Below are positions 45,108 to 59,770 of a stretch of DNA of 64,000 bases, piece after piece (position 1 is the stretch's first letter; the number at the start of each line of letters is the position of its first letter). The stretch lies in contig CAZEAU010000003.1 of the NCBI GenBank assembly GCA_964510515.1, positions 62,001-126,000 on the forward strand, given 5' to 3'. The notes under the pieces were generated by a model that saw nothing but the letters and a program-made list of their open reading frames with translations, was not told the origin of the DNA and did no database searches. Position numbers and translations under genes: made by a program. This stretch comes from SURF-21 sp964510515 (GTDB lineage: Bacteria; Actinomycetota; Geothermincolia; Geothermincolales; RBG-13-55-18).

Positions 45108-45545
45108 CTATCTGCGGTGGAGTGAGGCTATGGCCGGTACCCAATTGAAAACCAAGATGCCCAAGGGAAGGGTGATGAGCATTATGCACAGCATCCAGCC
45201 CAAGAATATCGCCGCCAGGCTAAAGGCAAGTCCGAAAGGATAATAGACGATCCTTATCCAGAGCGGAAACTGTTCCGCGTTCTCCAGCTTCACCGCATAG
45301 CCGGACTCGTCGGCGATCACCTTTATGTTTTTCTCCCGCGCCTTCTGGGAAATCGCACCCGGGACCTTGTTCAGCATGACCACGCCCAAGGGCGCGAAGA
45401 CCATGGTTGCATACATGACCCATGAGAGCAGTGCCCAGAAAAGCCCGAACCACCAGCCGATGAAGCAGAAGTACAGTGCCCTGACAAAGAGGCCGTGGGT
45501 CTTCACGTTGACGACGATGGGCTGTCGTATAGAAGATTGCTGCAT
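45108..45545 (-). CDS. YccF-domain inner-membrane protein
   Basis: About 145 residues with four hydrophobic segments and the YccF-like pattern ALYFCFIGWWFGLFWALLSW, later YYPFGLAFSLAAIFLGW and LPLGILVFNWVPAIASLHR. The ATG at 45545 has an AAGGGGGGG site at 6 bp; an in-frame ATG at 45587 is less well supported. The family is of unknown function. It lies 62 bp downstream of a membrane-anchored repeat protein and is probably co-transcribed with it. Confidence 0.78.
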   Translation of the reverse strand: MQQSSIRQPIVVNVKTHGLFVRALYFCFIGWWFGLFWALLSWVMYATMVFAPLGVVMLNKVPGAISQKAREKNIKVIADESGYAVKLENAEQFPLWIRIVYYPFGLAFSLAAIFLGWMLCIMLITLPLGILVFNWVPAIASLHRR

Positions 45546-45607
45546 GACCGAATCCCCCCCTTGTGACTCATCAGACTCATCAGGCATTCAGCGCTTGAAT
45601 ATATTCC

Positions 45608-46462
45608 TCACTCCAGCGATATCTCCCAGGCACCAACAGCGGTGATCTCCAGCACCGTGGTGTTTCTGGCCACGCGAACAGTACCCTCATAGACATCGGT
45701 TGTATTGACCATCAGATTACGGCTTGGGTTGTAGCCGATTACCGCAAAATGTCTTGCGTTGGGGTTTCCCCTTATCGTCGCCATATTGGGAGAGCCTCCA
45801 ACCTGCAAGACCTCATCGCCGGTGCCAGAGATGCTCCCCGGCGACGGTATTATCCTTGCAGCACGAACGGAGTGTACCCCTACCGTCCAGGCTCCCGTAG
45901 CCGAAACCTCCAACATGGTCGTTGCCCCTTTCGGATCCAGGGTGAATCCTTCGTAGGGGTCTGTGGTGTTCACAAACAGGCTCGTCCTGTTGTCGTATGC
46001 ATCATATCCGGTAACGGCAAAGTGCCTTCCAGCGGTATTGCCGGTGATATGGAACATGGCTGGGCCGCTCTCCGGTTTCTCTATTGCTATCACGCTGTCG
46101 CCGCTCCCCGGGTAGACATTGGGTTCGGGGACTGGGAGAGGCTCAGGCTTTGGGGCGGGCTCCGGCCGCTCAACCGGCTTTGGCCTTTCCACATTACCGA
46201 CCACCGTTTCCTCTACCGGCGTGTCTATCCTGGCGTCGTCTTCTCCAGAGGTGCCAACGATCGCGCCAATTAACCCACCAATAACAAGCACGCCGACAAC
46301 CACATAAATCCAGACTCTCTTCTTTGTAGCCTTAGGAGACAGAAGGTTGTAGGCTGTCGCAGGCGGAGCGGGCGGTTGGGTATGGTCTGTCTTTTCTTCC
46401 GGCGGACCATTTCCTTTAGGGTCTGCCTCTGGCGGTATCGGTGTGCCATCTTGCTCGGCCAT
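45608..46462 (-). CDS. Membrane-anchored protein with two beta-type repeats, function unknown
   Basis: The N-terminal cytoplasmic Pro-rich part (about residues 1-45) is followed by one transmembrane helix (VWIYVVVGVLVIGGLIGAIVG), a Pro/Glu stalk (KPVERPEPAPKPEPLPVPEP) and two related domains of ~75 residues. Each has HFAV-x-GY, L(F/M)VNTTD-x-YEG and a final T-x-LE(V/I)-x-A-x-GAW motif. The domains are probably exported. The ATG at 46462 is 8 bp from GGAGGA. I do not recognise the repeat as a named family. Confidence 0.72.
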   Translation of the reverse strand: MAEQDGTPIPPEADPKGNGPPEEKTDHTQPPAPPATAYNLLSPKATKKRVWIYVVVGVLVIGGLIGAIVGTSGEDDARIDTPVEETVVGNVERPKPVERPEPAPKPEPLPVPEPNVYPGSGDSVIAIEKPESGPAMFHITGNTAGRHFAVTGYDAYDNRTSLFVNTTDPYEGFTLDPKGATTMLEVSATGAWTVGVHSVRAARIIPSPGSISGTGDEVLQVGGSPNMATIRGNPNARHFAVIGYNPSRNLMVNTTDVYEGTVRVARNTTVLEITAVGAWEISLE

Positions 46463-46468
46463 TCTCAT

Positions 46469-46823
46469 CTCCTCCTTCTTCGGCCCCTATCCTATTGCCA
46501 ATATCCTACAATGAGCGTTATTTTGACTAATTCGTCAGCAGGTGAATATGAGGCCTTTCATTCCAAGCTCCTGGTTGCCATGAAAACATCTTACAAGTGG
46601 CCACTTACATCCATTCCCTCCATGAGAGAATCAGCTCACTTCCCGCTGATAATAAACCTCGATAACGGGGTCGGCATGAAGGGGCGCCTCCAATATACCG
46701 GCTGCCACCTGGGGGCAGGCAGGTATTTCAGATATGTTATAAAGGCAATTCTGTAAACAGGCAGCTTCCTGCACATATAAACGAGTATTTCCCATATGCA
46801 CCTCCTGATAGCAGTATTCTACC
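46469..46823. other. 355-bp region without a recognised gene
   Basis: Contains short frames only and no known motif. It is the upstream region of the divergently placed repeat protein and ends at an IS1380 terminus. Confidence 0.45.
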
Positions 46824-47012
46824 ATCCAGCGGGCTTGTTGAGGTGCCCAAACGCCGCTTTTTCCATCTCACCTCAAGCGTCCTGCCGGACATGGGTGGGC
46901 AATGCCATCCGAAGCGAAACCCGGAGAGTCTTGAGCTCCGGCGTGTGCTCCACATGCGGTTCCTTTCTCTTTGCGCTGCCTCAGGCAAAGGCTGCGCCCA
47001 AGGGTTGGATGC
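46824..47012 (-). mobile_element. IS1380-family 3' end, second copy
   Basis: About 190 bp closely matching 44144-44337 in the same orientation, beginning ATCCAGCGGGCTTGTTGAGG. On the minus strand it starts with the last codons of a transposase (RIQPLGAAFA then stop) and includes the non-coding terminus. The rest of the element is missing. Confidence 0.7.
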
Positions 47013-47075
47013 GGTTACTGCCCCCACACTTGAGCCACCCCCCCTGGAGTCCTTCCGTGATGTGCAGGAGATGCC

Positions 47076-47352
47076 CACAAGGTGGCCACCGAGGCGGGGA
47101 TCGACCTCTCGCTTCCCGCCATGCTCAGGGAGCTTTCGGCCATGCGCGAGGTGGCGACCATCTGTCCCTCGGGCAGAGGCAGGGGCAAGGTAACCCTTTC
47201 CCGCATGAGCGCCCGCCAGAAGAAGCTCTTCGGCCTCCCGGAGATCGGGTCGTTCGCGAGCCGGTAGGGGTAATGCAGCGCCGCAGCCTGTAATCCCTCT
47301 GCATGCAGGGCTTTTACTGCGCCCTATTTCGTAAAGCGGAAACTCGGGCTAT
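47076..47352 (+). mobile_element. IS1634-type remnant: transposase C-terminus and right end
   Basis: MATEAGIDLSLPAMLRELSA through SARQKKLFGLPEIGSFASR (47082-47267) resembles the C-terminus of IS1634-like transposases. About 70 bp later TAAAGCGGAAACTCGGG (47335-47351) is the inverse of the terminus seen at 43.68 kb. It marks the left boundary of the defence operon. Confidence 0.55.
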
Positions 47353-47660
47353 GTGTGGAGCCTAAGGCCTACGAGGTCAATAAGGTGGACGCAGACTATT
47401 TCGTCGAAGATTGAGACGTCACCTGCGATTGCGGGACGAACCGCTTTCCAAGCAACCAAAGCGAACTCTAAGATGCGCATGCTCGAGCTTAAATCACACC
47501 CATTTCTTTGCGTAGCGCAATGCCGGGCTAAAGGCCGGGAGGAGCGGCATATGCGCAGCACCCTGCTATAATCCCTATAAATAGAGGCACTTGCAGCCGG
47601 AGGGGCTGTTGAGCTCGCGCCGCCCATTCGGCTGCCGGCTACGAGCGGAGGGGTGCGCGC
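47353..47660 (+). promoter_or_regulatory. Upstream region of the defence operon with a -10 element
   Basis: Apart from the IS edge no gene is seen. TATAAT at 47567-47572, in a CCCTGCTATAATCCC context, is a good -10 about 90 bp upstream of the first start codon; no good -35 is visible. GGAGGGG lies 7 bp before the ATG at 47661. Confidence 0.45.
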
Positions 47661-50600
47661 ATGAGCGTTTTCGACCTGCGTAACGCTGTCATCGACGAGT
47701 ATCACAGCTACGTAAGCAGCTTCCTCCTCATCCAGGACGAGCGCATCAAGGAATACATCACCAAGGAATTGATAGAGGAGGGGGCCCTCTGGCCGCCCGC
47801 TCTCCTGCAGCTCAACCCCGCCTACAGAAAAGCGGAAACCGTAGAACAACTGGTGGCGGAGGGGAAGCTCCACCCCGAATGCGCCAACATCTTCCGCGGC
47901 AGGGACGACAACCCCATCACCCTCTTCCAGCACCAGCTGGAGGCCATCGAGACGGCTCTCACAGGCAAGGGATTCGTGGTCACCAGCGGGACCGGGTCCG
48001 GTAAAAGCCTCACTTACTTCGTCCCCATCATGGACGCAGTCCTCAAGGGCGATCCTGGTGACCACAAAGTCTGGGCCATCATCGTTTATCCCATGAACGC
48101 CCTGGTGAACTCCCAGTACACGGCACTCCAGGAGTGGGAGGAGGCGTACAAAGCGAGGACCGGCCGCGATTTCCCCATCCGCTTCAATAAATACACCGGC
48201 CAGGAGATGGCCACCAAACTGGATATCCAGAAAGACCCCCCGCACATCCTGCTCACCAATTACGTCATGCTCGAGCTGATGATGGTGCGCCCGGAGGAGC
48301 ACATGTTCGTGGACAGCACCGCCACGGCCATCAAGTACCTCGTGATAGACGAGCTCCATACCTACCGGGGGCGCCAGGGTGCGGACGTGGCCTTCCTCAT
48401 CCGCCGCCTCAAGGAGAGAAGCAAGAAGCGGGATCTCATCTGCATAGGGACCAGCGCCACCATGATAGCGGGAAAATCCACCGCCCCCGAGGAGAGGCGC
48501 CAGGCGGTGGCGACCTTCGCGGGACAGATCTTCGGCACTGCCTTCGAGGCCGGTCAGGTCATAGAGGAAACCCTTCAGGGCATCACGCAGCGCGGACGCG
48601 AGATAGACCCGCGGGAGCTGCGCCAGGCCATAGAGTCCCCGCTTCCCAAATCTTCCGAGGAGCTACTGGCAAGCCCCCTGGTCGGATGGATAGAGGACAA
48701 CTTCGGCCTGGAGGAGGAAGAAGGGGGGAGGCTGCGCCGCCGTTCACCCATCAGCCTGGATGAAGGAGCGAAAACGCTCTCAGAACAAACAGGGCTGGAC
48801 GCAGAGGCCTGTAAAGAGGCGCTGAGCCGGGCTTTCCTGGCCGGGGCGGCGGCAAAGTCCGATAAGGGCGAGACGCTCCTCTCCTTCAAGCTCCACCAGT
48901 TCATCGCCCAGGGCAACCGCGTCTTCGCCTCGCTCGAGCCCCGCCCCCACCGCGCCTTCGACCTCGAGGGCTACGCTTTCGCCAGTCGGGAGGGCGGCGT
49001 CATCCCGCTTTTTCCCTTGAAATTCTGCCGCGTCTGCGGGATCGAATACTATGAGGTGCTGCACGACCCCGAGGATAAGACGTTCAGCCCTTTGAGCGAC
49101 GAGTTCAACCGGCTGGAGGAAATAGAGGGCAAGGGCTACCTCCTGCTCGCCCCAGAGGACCGCGAGGTGGACTGGGGGCCCGAGAACCTGCCCTCGGAAT
49201 GGCTAACCGAAAGAGGCAGGGTGAAGAGCAGTTACAAGGAATACGTCCCGCGCCCGGTCTGGCTGCATCCCGACGGCAGCTATGCCGAAAGCCCCGCCGA
49301 GGGCGCTCTGAAAGCCTGGTTCCAATCCCAGCCCTTCCGCCTCTGCCTGAGCTGCGGGGTCTTCTACGGAAGGGAAAGCGAGTTTCGCAAGCTCACCGGG
49401 CTCTCCAGCGAAGGCCGCTCGACAGCCACCACGGTGCTGGCGCTCTCAGCCCTTGAGAACGCCCCCGCAGGCGACATCGAGGCCTCAGCTCGCAAGCTCC
49501 TTTCCTTCACCGATAACAGGCAGGACGCAAGCCTGCAGGCGGGCCACTTCAACGATTTCGTGCAGGTGTCTCTCTTGCGAGCAGCCATCTACGCTGCGCT
49601 CCAGGAGGCAGGGGAGCTGCGCTACGATGAGATAGCCCGCAAGGTGGTCGAGAGACTGAGCCTTGATTTCCGAGATATCTCCGCCAACAAGGAGCTGCTT
49701 CCCGGCAGCCCACTTGGCAAGGAGGTAGTAAAAGTCTTCACCGATCTCACCGAGTACCGCATCTATGAGGACCTGCGCCGCGGCTGGAGGGTGGTCCAGC
49801 CCAACCTGGAGCAGTGCGGGCTGCTTGCCATGGACTACGTAGGCCTCGGCGACCTCTGCGCAAACGAGGAAGCCTGGCGTGAGCTCAAGCCCTTCGCCGG
49901 TGTCCCCCCCGAAAAGCGCCTGGAGGTGCTCAAGGCACTCCTCGATCAGTTCCGCCGCCAGCTTGCCATACGCGCGGGCTGCCTGCAGGAGACCAACCAG
50001 GCGCTGCTTAAAAAGCGCTCGGAAGAGCGCATCGATGCTCGCTGGGGCCTCGAGGAGAAGGAGAGGCTGAGCCTTGCCTCCTGCTTCATCCTGCCCGGTC
50101 AGGAAGGAAAGCTTAAACACAGCTTCAGCCTGTCCACCCGCAGCCTCCTGCACCGCTACCTCAAGCGCGTCCTGCCCCTCTTCGAGGCCGAATACGAAGA
50201 TAACATGGAGAAGCTGGTGGATGTCCTCTGCGCCCAGGGGCTGCTGCGGCGCGATTCGGAGAGGGGGATATCCTTCGTGCAGCTGGAGTCGGCGGCCCTG
50301 GTATGGAAGAAAGGGGACGGCACACCCGTCAGCGAGCCCATCTATATGCGCCGTTCCGAAGACCCCATCTACCTCAAGGCCGAGAAGGAGGCCAACCAGT
50401 ACTTCAAGGAGTTCTACATGCGCTCCTCGGCGCTCCTGCGCGAGGTGGAAGGGCGCGAACATACCGCCCAGATAGGCTACGAGCACCGCGAGGAGAGGGA
50501 GCAGCGCTTCCGCAACGGCGAGCTCAAGTGCCTCTTCTGCTCTCCCACCATGGAGCTGGGCATAGACATCGCCGATTTGCAGCTGGTGCACATGCGCAAC

Positions 50601-52750
50601 GTTCCTCCGACTCCTGCCAACTATGCGCAGCGCAGCGGCCGCGCCGGCCGCAAGGGAGACCCCGCCTTGGTTATCACCTACTGCCTGGCGGGCAGCGGGC
50701 ACGACCAGTATTTCTTCCACCACCAGCGGGAGATGGTCTCAGGAGAGGTGCAGCCCCCGCGCATCGACCTCACCAGCGAGGATTTGGCGACCGCGCACCT
50801 CCACTCCCTCTGGCTCGCCAAGACCGGTCTCTCGCTGGGGAAACCCTCCAGCAACGGCTCGCCTGCAAGATCCATAGCCAACATACTCGACCTGCGCCAG
50901 GAGGGCTATCCGCTCACCGAGGATGTCCGGAACAAAATAGAACTGTCGGAAAGAGGCTTCAAGGAATGCGCAGGTGAGGCCGAACGCATCCTGGACTCCT
51001 GCGCCCCGGATATAGAGAAGGCCGCCTGGTACACGGAGGAGTGGGTCGAGAAAGCCCTCCGGCGCGCTCCCGAGGAGTTCGACGAAGCCTTCAACCGCTT
51101 CCGGGAGCTCTACCAGGTGGCGGACAGGGAGTACGTGCAGGCGAGCGAACTGCTGCGCTTCCGCAGCGGCAGCAAGGATGACGTAGCCAAAGCGGAGAGG
51201 AGCCGCGCCGAGGCGGAGCGCCAGATCGCCCTCCTGCGCAACGAGACCCGCTCCTTCCAGGAATCGGACTTCTATCCCTACCGCTACCTGGCGAGCGAGG
51301 GGTTCCTCCCCGGCTACAATTTCCCACGCCTGCCCCTGAGCGCCTTTCTCCCCAGAGAGAAAAAGGGGGATTACGTGGACAGGCCGCGCTTTCTGGCCAT
51401 CTCGGAGTTCGCCCCCGAGAGCTTCATCTATCACGAGGGCTCGAAATACCAGGTTTCCTCACTGAGGACCCCCGTCACCGACCTGGACAAGAGGCGCTTC
51501 AGGGTGAAGTTGTGCAAAGTCTGCGGCTACCTCCACGCCGATGAGAGCGTGGAGCTATGCCACAACTGCGAGAGCAAGCTAACGGGCGAGGATTACACCT
51601 ACGCGTCGATGCTCGAGGCGACCAATGTTTATACGCGAATGCGCGAGCGCATCACCAGCGAGGAAGAGGAGCGGCGCCGCCTTGGTTACTGCATCACCAC
51701 CCACTTCGAGTTCGCGCCGGTGAGCGGCGCAAGCGAGGGCCGTATCCCCGCCACCGTGAAAGACGCTGGCGATAGCCCCATCCTCAAGCTCATCTATGCC
51801 CCATCGGCTACCATCTACCGCATCAATCATAGATGGCGTACCAGCAAGGATGACGGCTACCTCTTGGACTTCGACACCGGGGAGTTCACGGCGCACAAAC
51901 GGGAAGGGCATGAAGGAACACCTGCGGGAAATATCGAGCGGGTACGCTTATTCGTGCGCGACACCATGAACGTCATGCTTCTTTACCCGGGCAGTGAGGA
52001 CATGGACTGGCCGGAGGAGATGCTCACCACGCTTCAGCACGCTTTGCACCGGGGGATAGAGCAGGCCTACCAGATAGAGGCCTCGGAGCTGGCCTCTGAG
52101 CGTATCGGCAGTGGCAGCCGCCATGGCATCCTCTTCTACGAGGCGAGCGAGGGCGGCTATGGCATCCTGCGCAGCCTGGTGGAGGGGAGGGACGCCATGG
52201 CCAGGGTGGCAGAAGAAGCCCTGGCGGCATGCCACTACGATCCGGAAACCCTGGAAGATAAAAACCCCGAGTGCGTGCGCGCCTGCTACGAATGCCTCCT
52301 CTCCTATTCCAACCAAAGGGACTACCCCCAGCTCAGCCGCTCCCTGGTCAAGGAGCTGCTGGGTGAGCTGGCGCGCTCCGAGACTCACCACGAGGTTGGG
52401 GGCAGGGACTACGAGACCCACTACGGGTGGCTGCGCGCCCTCACCGACTCCCGCTCCAAACTGGAGAGGCGATTCCTCGACCATATCTACAAGACCCGGC
52501 GCAGGCTGCCCGACGACGCCCAGCATCCCCTGGAGGATTACCCCGGCACCATCCCTGACTTCTACTACGAGAAATACGTATGTGTGTACTGCGACGGCTC
52601 GGTGCACGATGAGCCCGCCCAGAAAGCAAACGACGAAAAGATACGCCGGGAGCTCGAAGACCTGGGCTACGACGCGATCGTCATCCGCTACGACAGGGAC
52701 CTGGAGGAGCAGATCGCAGCCCGTCCTGACGTCTTCGGGGAGGCGAAGGC

Positions 52751-52754
<4 letters not shown>
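47661..52754 (+). CDS. DISARM-like helicase with DUF1998 module and C-terminal nuclease-like domain
   Basis: 1,697-residue superfamily 2 helicase. Walker A is SGTGSGKS (109-116) and the DEAH box is varied to DELH (230-233). A CRVC/CLSC pair lies near residues 455 and 562. Motif V-VI reads ELGIDIADLQLVHMR ... QRSGRAGRKGDP (about 965-1000). A CKVC-x12-CHNC zinc finger is near 1286-1304. The DUF1998/MZB part has GILFYEASEGGYG and CVRACYECLLSYSNQRDYPQ (~1537-1556). The last ~115 residues resemble Vsr/DUF559 nucleases (PDFYYEKYVCVYCDGSVHD, then RRELEDLGYDAIVI). It appears to unite the roles of DrmA (helicase) and DrmB (DUF1998). It overlaps drmD by ATGA. Confidence 0.82.
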
Positions 52755-55590
<2,836 letters not shown>

Positions 55591-55594
<4 letters not shown>

Positions 55595-58500
55595 GCCGCT
55601 TTCCCAGTCTTAAGGTGGAAGGAGGGCTCATCTCCTTCGACCTTATAGAGCGCATAGCCGATGGCGAAGCCCCCGGGCAGAAGCCGGTGGACTTCGGACT
55701 TGCCGCAAGAGCGCATTTCTTAGACGAGGTGGCGGGCGCCTGGGCCGCCGCCCGTCGCTACTGGGGGGCCTTCCGCTCCCGCCTGGAGCAGCTTCCCCCA
55801 CAGGACTCTGGCACCAGCGCAACCCGCGACGGATGGGTCATCCCCCTCCTGAGCATGCTGGGTTACGAACTTACATATCAGCCGAAAGCGCACCTTGCAG
55901 GCGGCCTCACCTTCGCCATCAGCCACGGGGCGGATGCGCACGAAGAAACGCCCCCGGTGCATGTGGTTGGGTGGCGCCAGGAGCTGGGGAAGCTCCCGCT
56001 CTCGGGCCGCCCTCGCCTTGCCCCCCACGTGCTCCTGCAGGAGTACCTCAACCGCACCGAGCACCTCTGGGGGGTGGTCACCAACGGGCGCATACTGCGC
56101 CTGCTGCGCGATTGTCAGCTCCTCTCCCGCCAGGCTTACATCGAGTTCGACTTAGAGGCCATGTTCGAGGGGGAGAGGCTTTCAGATTTCGCCCTGCTGT
56201 GGCGCTTGGTCCACCGCACCCGCCTGCCTGAGGGCGCAGGTGACGCTTCGGAATGCCTCCTCGAGCAGTATTACACCACCAGCGTTGAGCAGGGCGGAAG
56301 GGTACGCGAGCGCTTGCGCGACGGGGTGGAGGTGGCCCTTGCGACCTTCGGAGACGGCCTCCTTGCTCACCCCGACAATCAGGAGCTGAGGGACCTGGTA
56401 AAGGAAGGAGAGCTCAAGCCGGAGGCCTTCTACCAGAGCCTGCTGCGGCTGGTCTATCGCCTTCTCTTCCTCATGGTGGCTGAGGAGAGGGGGCTCATCT
56501 CCCCTTCATCCGTATATCTGGAGCACTACAGCATGGAGCGCCTGCGCCGCCTGGCGGGCTTGCGCCTGCCGGACGAGGAACACAAGGACCAGTGGATATC
56601 GCTGCAGGCCACCTTCGAGCTCTTCCGCCGTGAAGAGCTGGGCGCGCTCCTTGCGGTCCCGCCCCTGAACGGGGAGCTCTTCGCGGCCACCGTGCTAGAC
56701 CGCTGCTCTCTTTACAACCGAGACCTTGTAGCCGCCTTAAGGGAGCTCTCCACCTATGCCGAGGATGCGCGCTCCCCCCGCCGCCGCGTGAATTACTCGG
56801 CCTTGGACGTGGAGGAGCTGGGAGGCGTATATGAGAGCCTGCTCGAATACCAACCTGCCTTCTCAGAGCTGGAAGGCAAGGCCGTCTTCCGCCTGGTCAG
56901 CGGGACCGAGCGCAAGACCACCGGCTCTTATTACACTCCGCCCGAACTGGTGAGCGAGCTCATAAAAAGCGCGCTCGAGCCGGTGCTTGCCGCGCGCCTG
57001 GAGAAGGCGAGGAAGGACGAAGAGAAAGAGCAGGCCATACTCTCCATGAAGGTGTGCGACCCGGCTTGCGGGAGCGGGCACTTCCTGCTTGCCGCCGCAC
57101 GGCGCTTAGGAAAGGAGCTCGCTCGCGTGCGCACAGGCGACGATGAGCCTGCGCCCGAGCAGGTGCGCCCCGCCATCCGCGACGTCATCGGCCACTGCAT
57201 CTACGGGGTGGATAAAAACCCCCTGGCCGTCGATCTCTGCAAGGTAGCCCTATGGATAGAAGGACACTCTGAAGGCAGGCCCCTCTCCTTCCTTGACCAC
57301 CGCATCCGCATAGGCGATTCGCTGGTGGGGGTATTTGATATCAAAGTATTTGAGGAGGGCATACCGGATGATGCCTTCAACCCCATCTCGGGAGACGACA
57401 AGGCCCTCGCCAGGTCGATAAAGAAGGACAACAAGGCGGAGAGGACAGAGAAAGTGGGCTGGCTCTCCATGGAGTTCGAGGCGGCGAGCGATGCCCCGGA
57501 GCTATCCGATGCCTACCGCAAGCTGGCGGAGATACCCGATGACACCCCGGAGCAGGTGCGCGAGAAGCAGGAAGCCTACGAGAGGTTGCGCGGCGAGGGG
57601 GGGCGATGGTGGCGCGACAACACGGCCTGCCACATCTGGACGGCCGCCTTCTTCGCGAACCTGGACAAGGAAAGCTACCGGGAGAAAGCCGTTCCCACCA
57701 CGGATATCCTGCGCACCTATCTCAAGACCGGGAATATCGACGGCCGCTACATAGGGCACGCCTGGGAGGCGGCGCAGCGCCTCCGCTTCTTCCACTGGCC
57801 GCTCGAGTTCCCCGAGGTATTCGAGGCAGGCGGCTTCGATGTGGTGCTCTGCAACCCGCCGTGGGAGCTGATCCAGTTGCAGGAGGAAGAGTTCTTCGCA
57901 TTAAGAGATCCTGTTATCGCAGGAGCGCCAAAAGCAGCAGCTCGCAAGCGGCTCATTAGGGAACTTGTGGAAACAAATCCTGAGCTTTGGCGGGAATATA
58001 GTGAAGCGTTGCACTTAGCTGATGCAACGAGGAAATTCCTGCGCAGCTCAGGAAGGTTTGAGCTGACCTCAAGCGGCAGGGTCAATTGCTATTCCGTCTT
58101 CTCCGAGCTTTTCAGCCAATTGATGAATCGCTCCGGCAGGGCGGGGCTGGTGGTTCCCACAGGCATCGCAACCGACGATACAAACAAGCAATTTTTCTCA
58201 CACCTGGTGGAGTCGAATGGATTGGCGGGACTGTACGATTTCGAGAACCGGGAGAGAATCTTCCCCGCGGTTGATAGCAGAATGAAGTTCTCCCTCCTTA
58301 CCTTGAAGGGTGACGGCGATAGAGCGGGCGAGCCCGCCCGTTTTGCTTTCTTCCTCACACGAGCTGAACAACTCAAGGATGAGAGGCGCACCTTCGAGCT
58401 CACGGCCTCCGATTTTGCACTGCTCAATCCCAATACCCGCACCTGTCCCATCTTCCGCACCCGCCAGGACGCCGATCTCACGAAATATATCTATGAGAGG

Positions 58501-59691
58501 GTGCCTGTGCTAGTGAACGAGGTAACCGGGGAGAACCCCTGGAGGATTACATTCAAGCAAGGCTTGTTCAACATGTCTTCTGACTCCCACCTCTTCCGCA
58601 CCCGGAGCGAGCTTGAGGAGGCCGGCTTCGCCCTCTTCGGCAACCGCTTCGTCATGGGCGAAGGCGAGGGGCAGGAGGTGTGGCTGCCGCTATATGAGGC
58701 GAAGATGATCCACCAGTTTGATCACAGATTCGGCACCTATGAAGGAGTGGACTCTCGCACAAACGCTCAGATTCCAACTCCCAGTCACGAGCAACATGCC
58801 GACTGCAATTTTGTGACCATACCCTGGTATTGGGTTGAATCTCGTGAGGTTAATAGAGAGCAAGGAGATTATGCCAATGAGTGGTTGCTAGGTTTTCGTG
58901 ATATTGCTCGAGCAACAGATGAGCGCACCGCAATTTTCACCCTTATCCCCCGCACCGCAGTTGGCCATCCTATCCCATTAGTGTTTACAAAGAGCGAAAT
59001 AGATCCCTCGCAAATGCTTAGCTTTCTCCAAAATTTCAATGGCCTCATTTTAGACTATGTGGCAAGACAGAAAATCGGGGGTACACATCTTACATATTTC
59101 TACCTAAACCAGCTTTCAATACTTTCACCAAGCTACATTTCCCACCAAAACGCCAGCCTTATCTCATCAACAACTTTAGAATTAATTTATTCCTCCTGGG
59201 ACATAAAGCCATTCGCCGATGATGTCTGGCGAGAAGCAGACGAGGAGCTCCGCCAAGCCATTAAAACCCAATGGGACGATAACAAGGAGGCCACTGGCGG
59301 TCATACATGGGATCCACCCGAATGGGCGGAGATTGCAGAGGACGGCATCCCACTCCCGCCCTTCAAATGGGACGAGGAACGCCGCGCCCACCTCCGCGCC
59401 GAGCTCGACGCCATCTATGCCAAGCTCTACGGCCTTAATCGCAAACAGCTCCGCTACATCCTCGACCCCGCCGATCTCACAGAAAAGGAGCTTGAGAACA
59501 TCCTCGACGACTACGAGGAGATAGAAGACCCCCTGGACGAGGAAGCATATCTCGCCCGCTGCGAAGCTTCCAGCTTCCCAGGCGAAACCTTTCGCGTCCT
59601 CAAGGAAAAGGAAATCAAGCAATACGGTTACTACCGCACTCGTCGCCTAGTTCTTGATTCCTGGCAGAAGATGGGGGAGTGGAAAAATTGA
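55591..59691 (+). CDS. Eco57I/DrmMI-type adenine-specific DNA methyltransferase
   Basis: 1,366 residues from the ATG that overlaps the drmD stop. An N-terminal recognition/scaffold half precedes the methylase core, with SAM motif I DPACGSGH (490-497) and catalytic motif IV NPPW (755-758), indicating N6-adenine methylation. The C-terminal ~500 residues should hold the target-recognition domain. From about 57.9 kb to 59.2 kb the codon use shifts to lower GC than in the flanks, suggesting that part was exchanged. It presumably marks self DNA in a DISARM-like system. Confidence 0.85.
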
Positions 59692-59770
59692 ACCTAGTCA
59701 ATCACTGCCTATATTGTCATTGGGCGTATTGTGGGAATTAACCTGTGTAGATTCATATTTAGGAGGGGTT

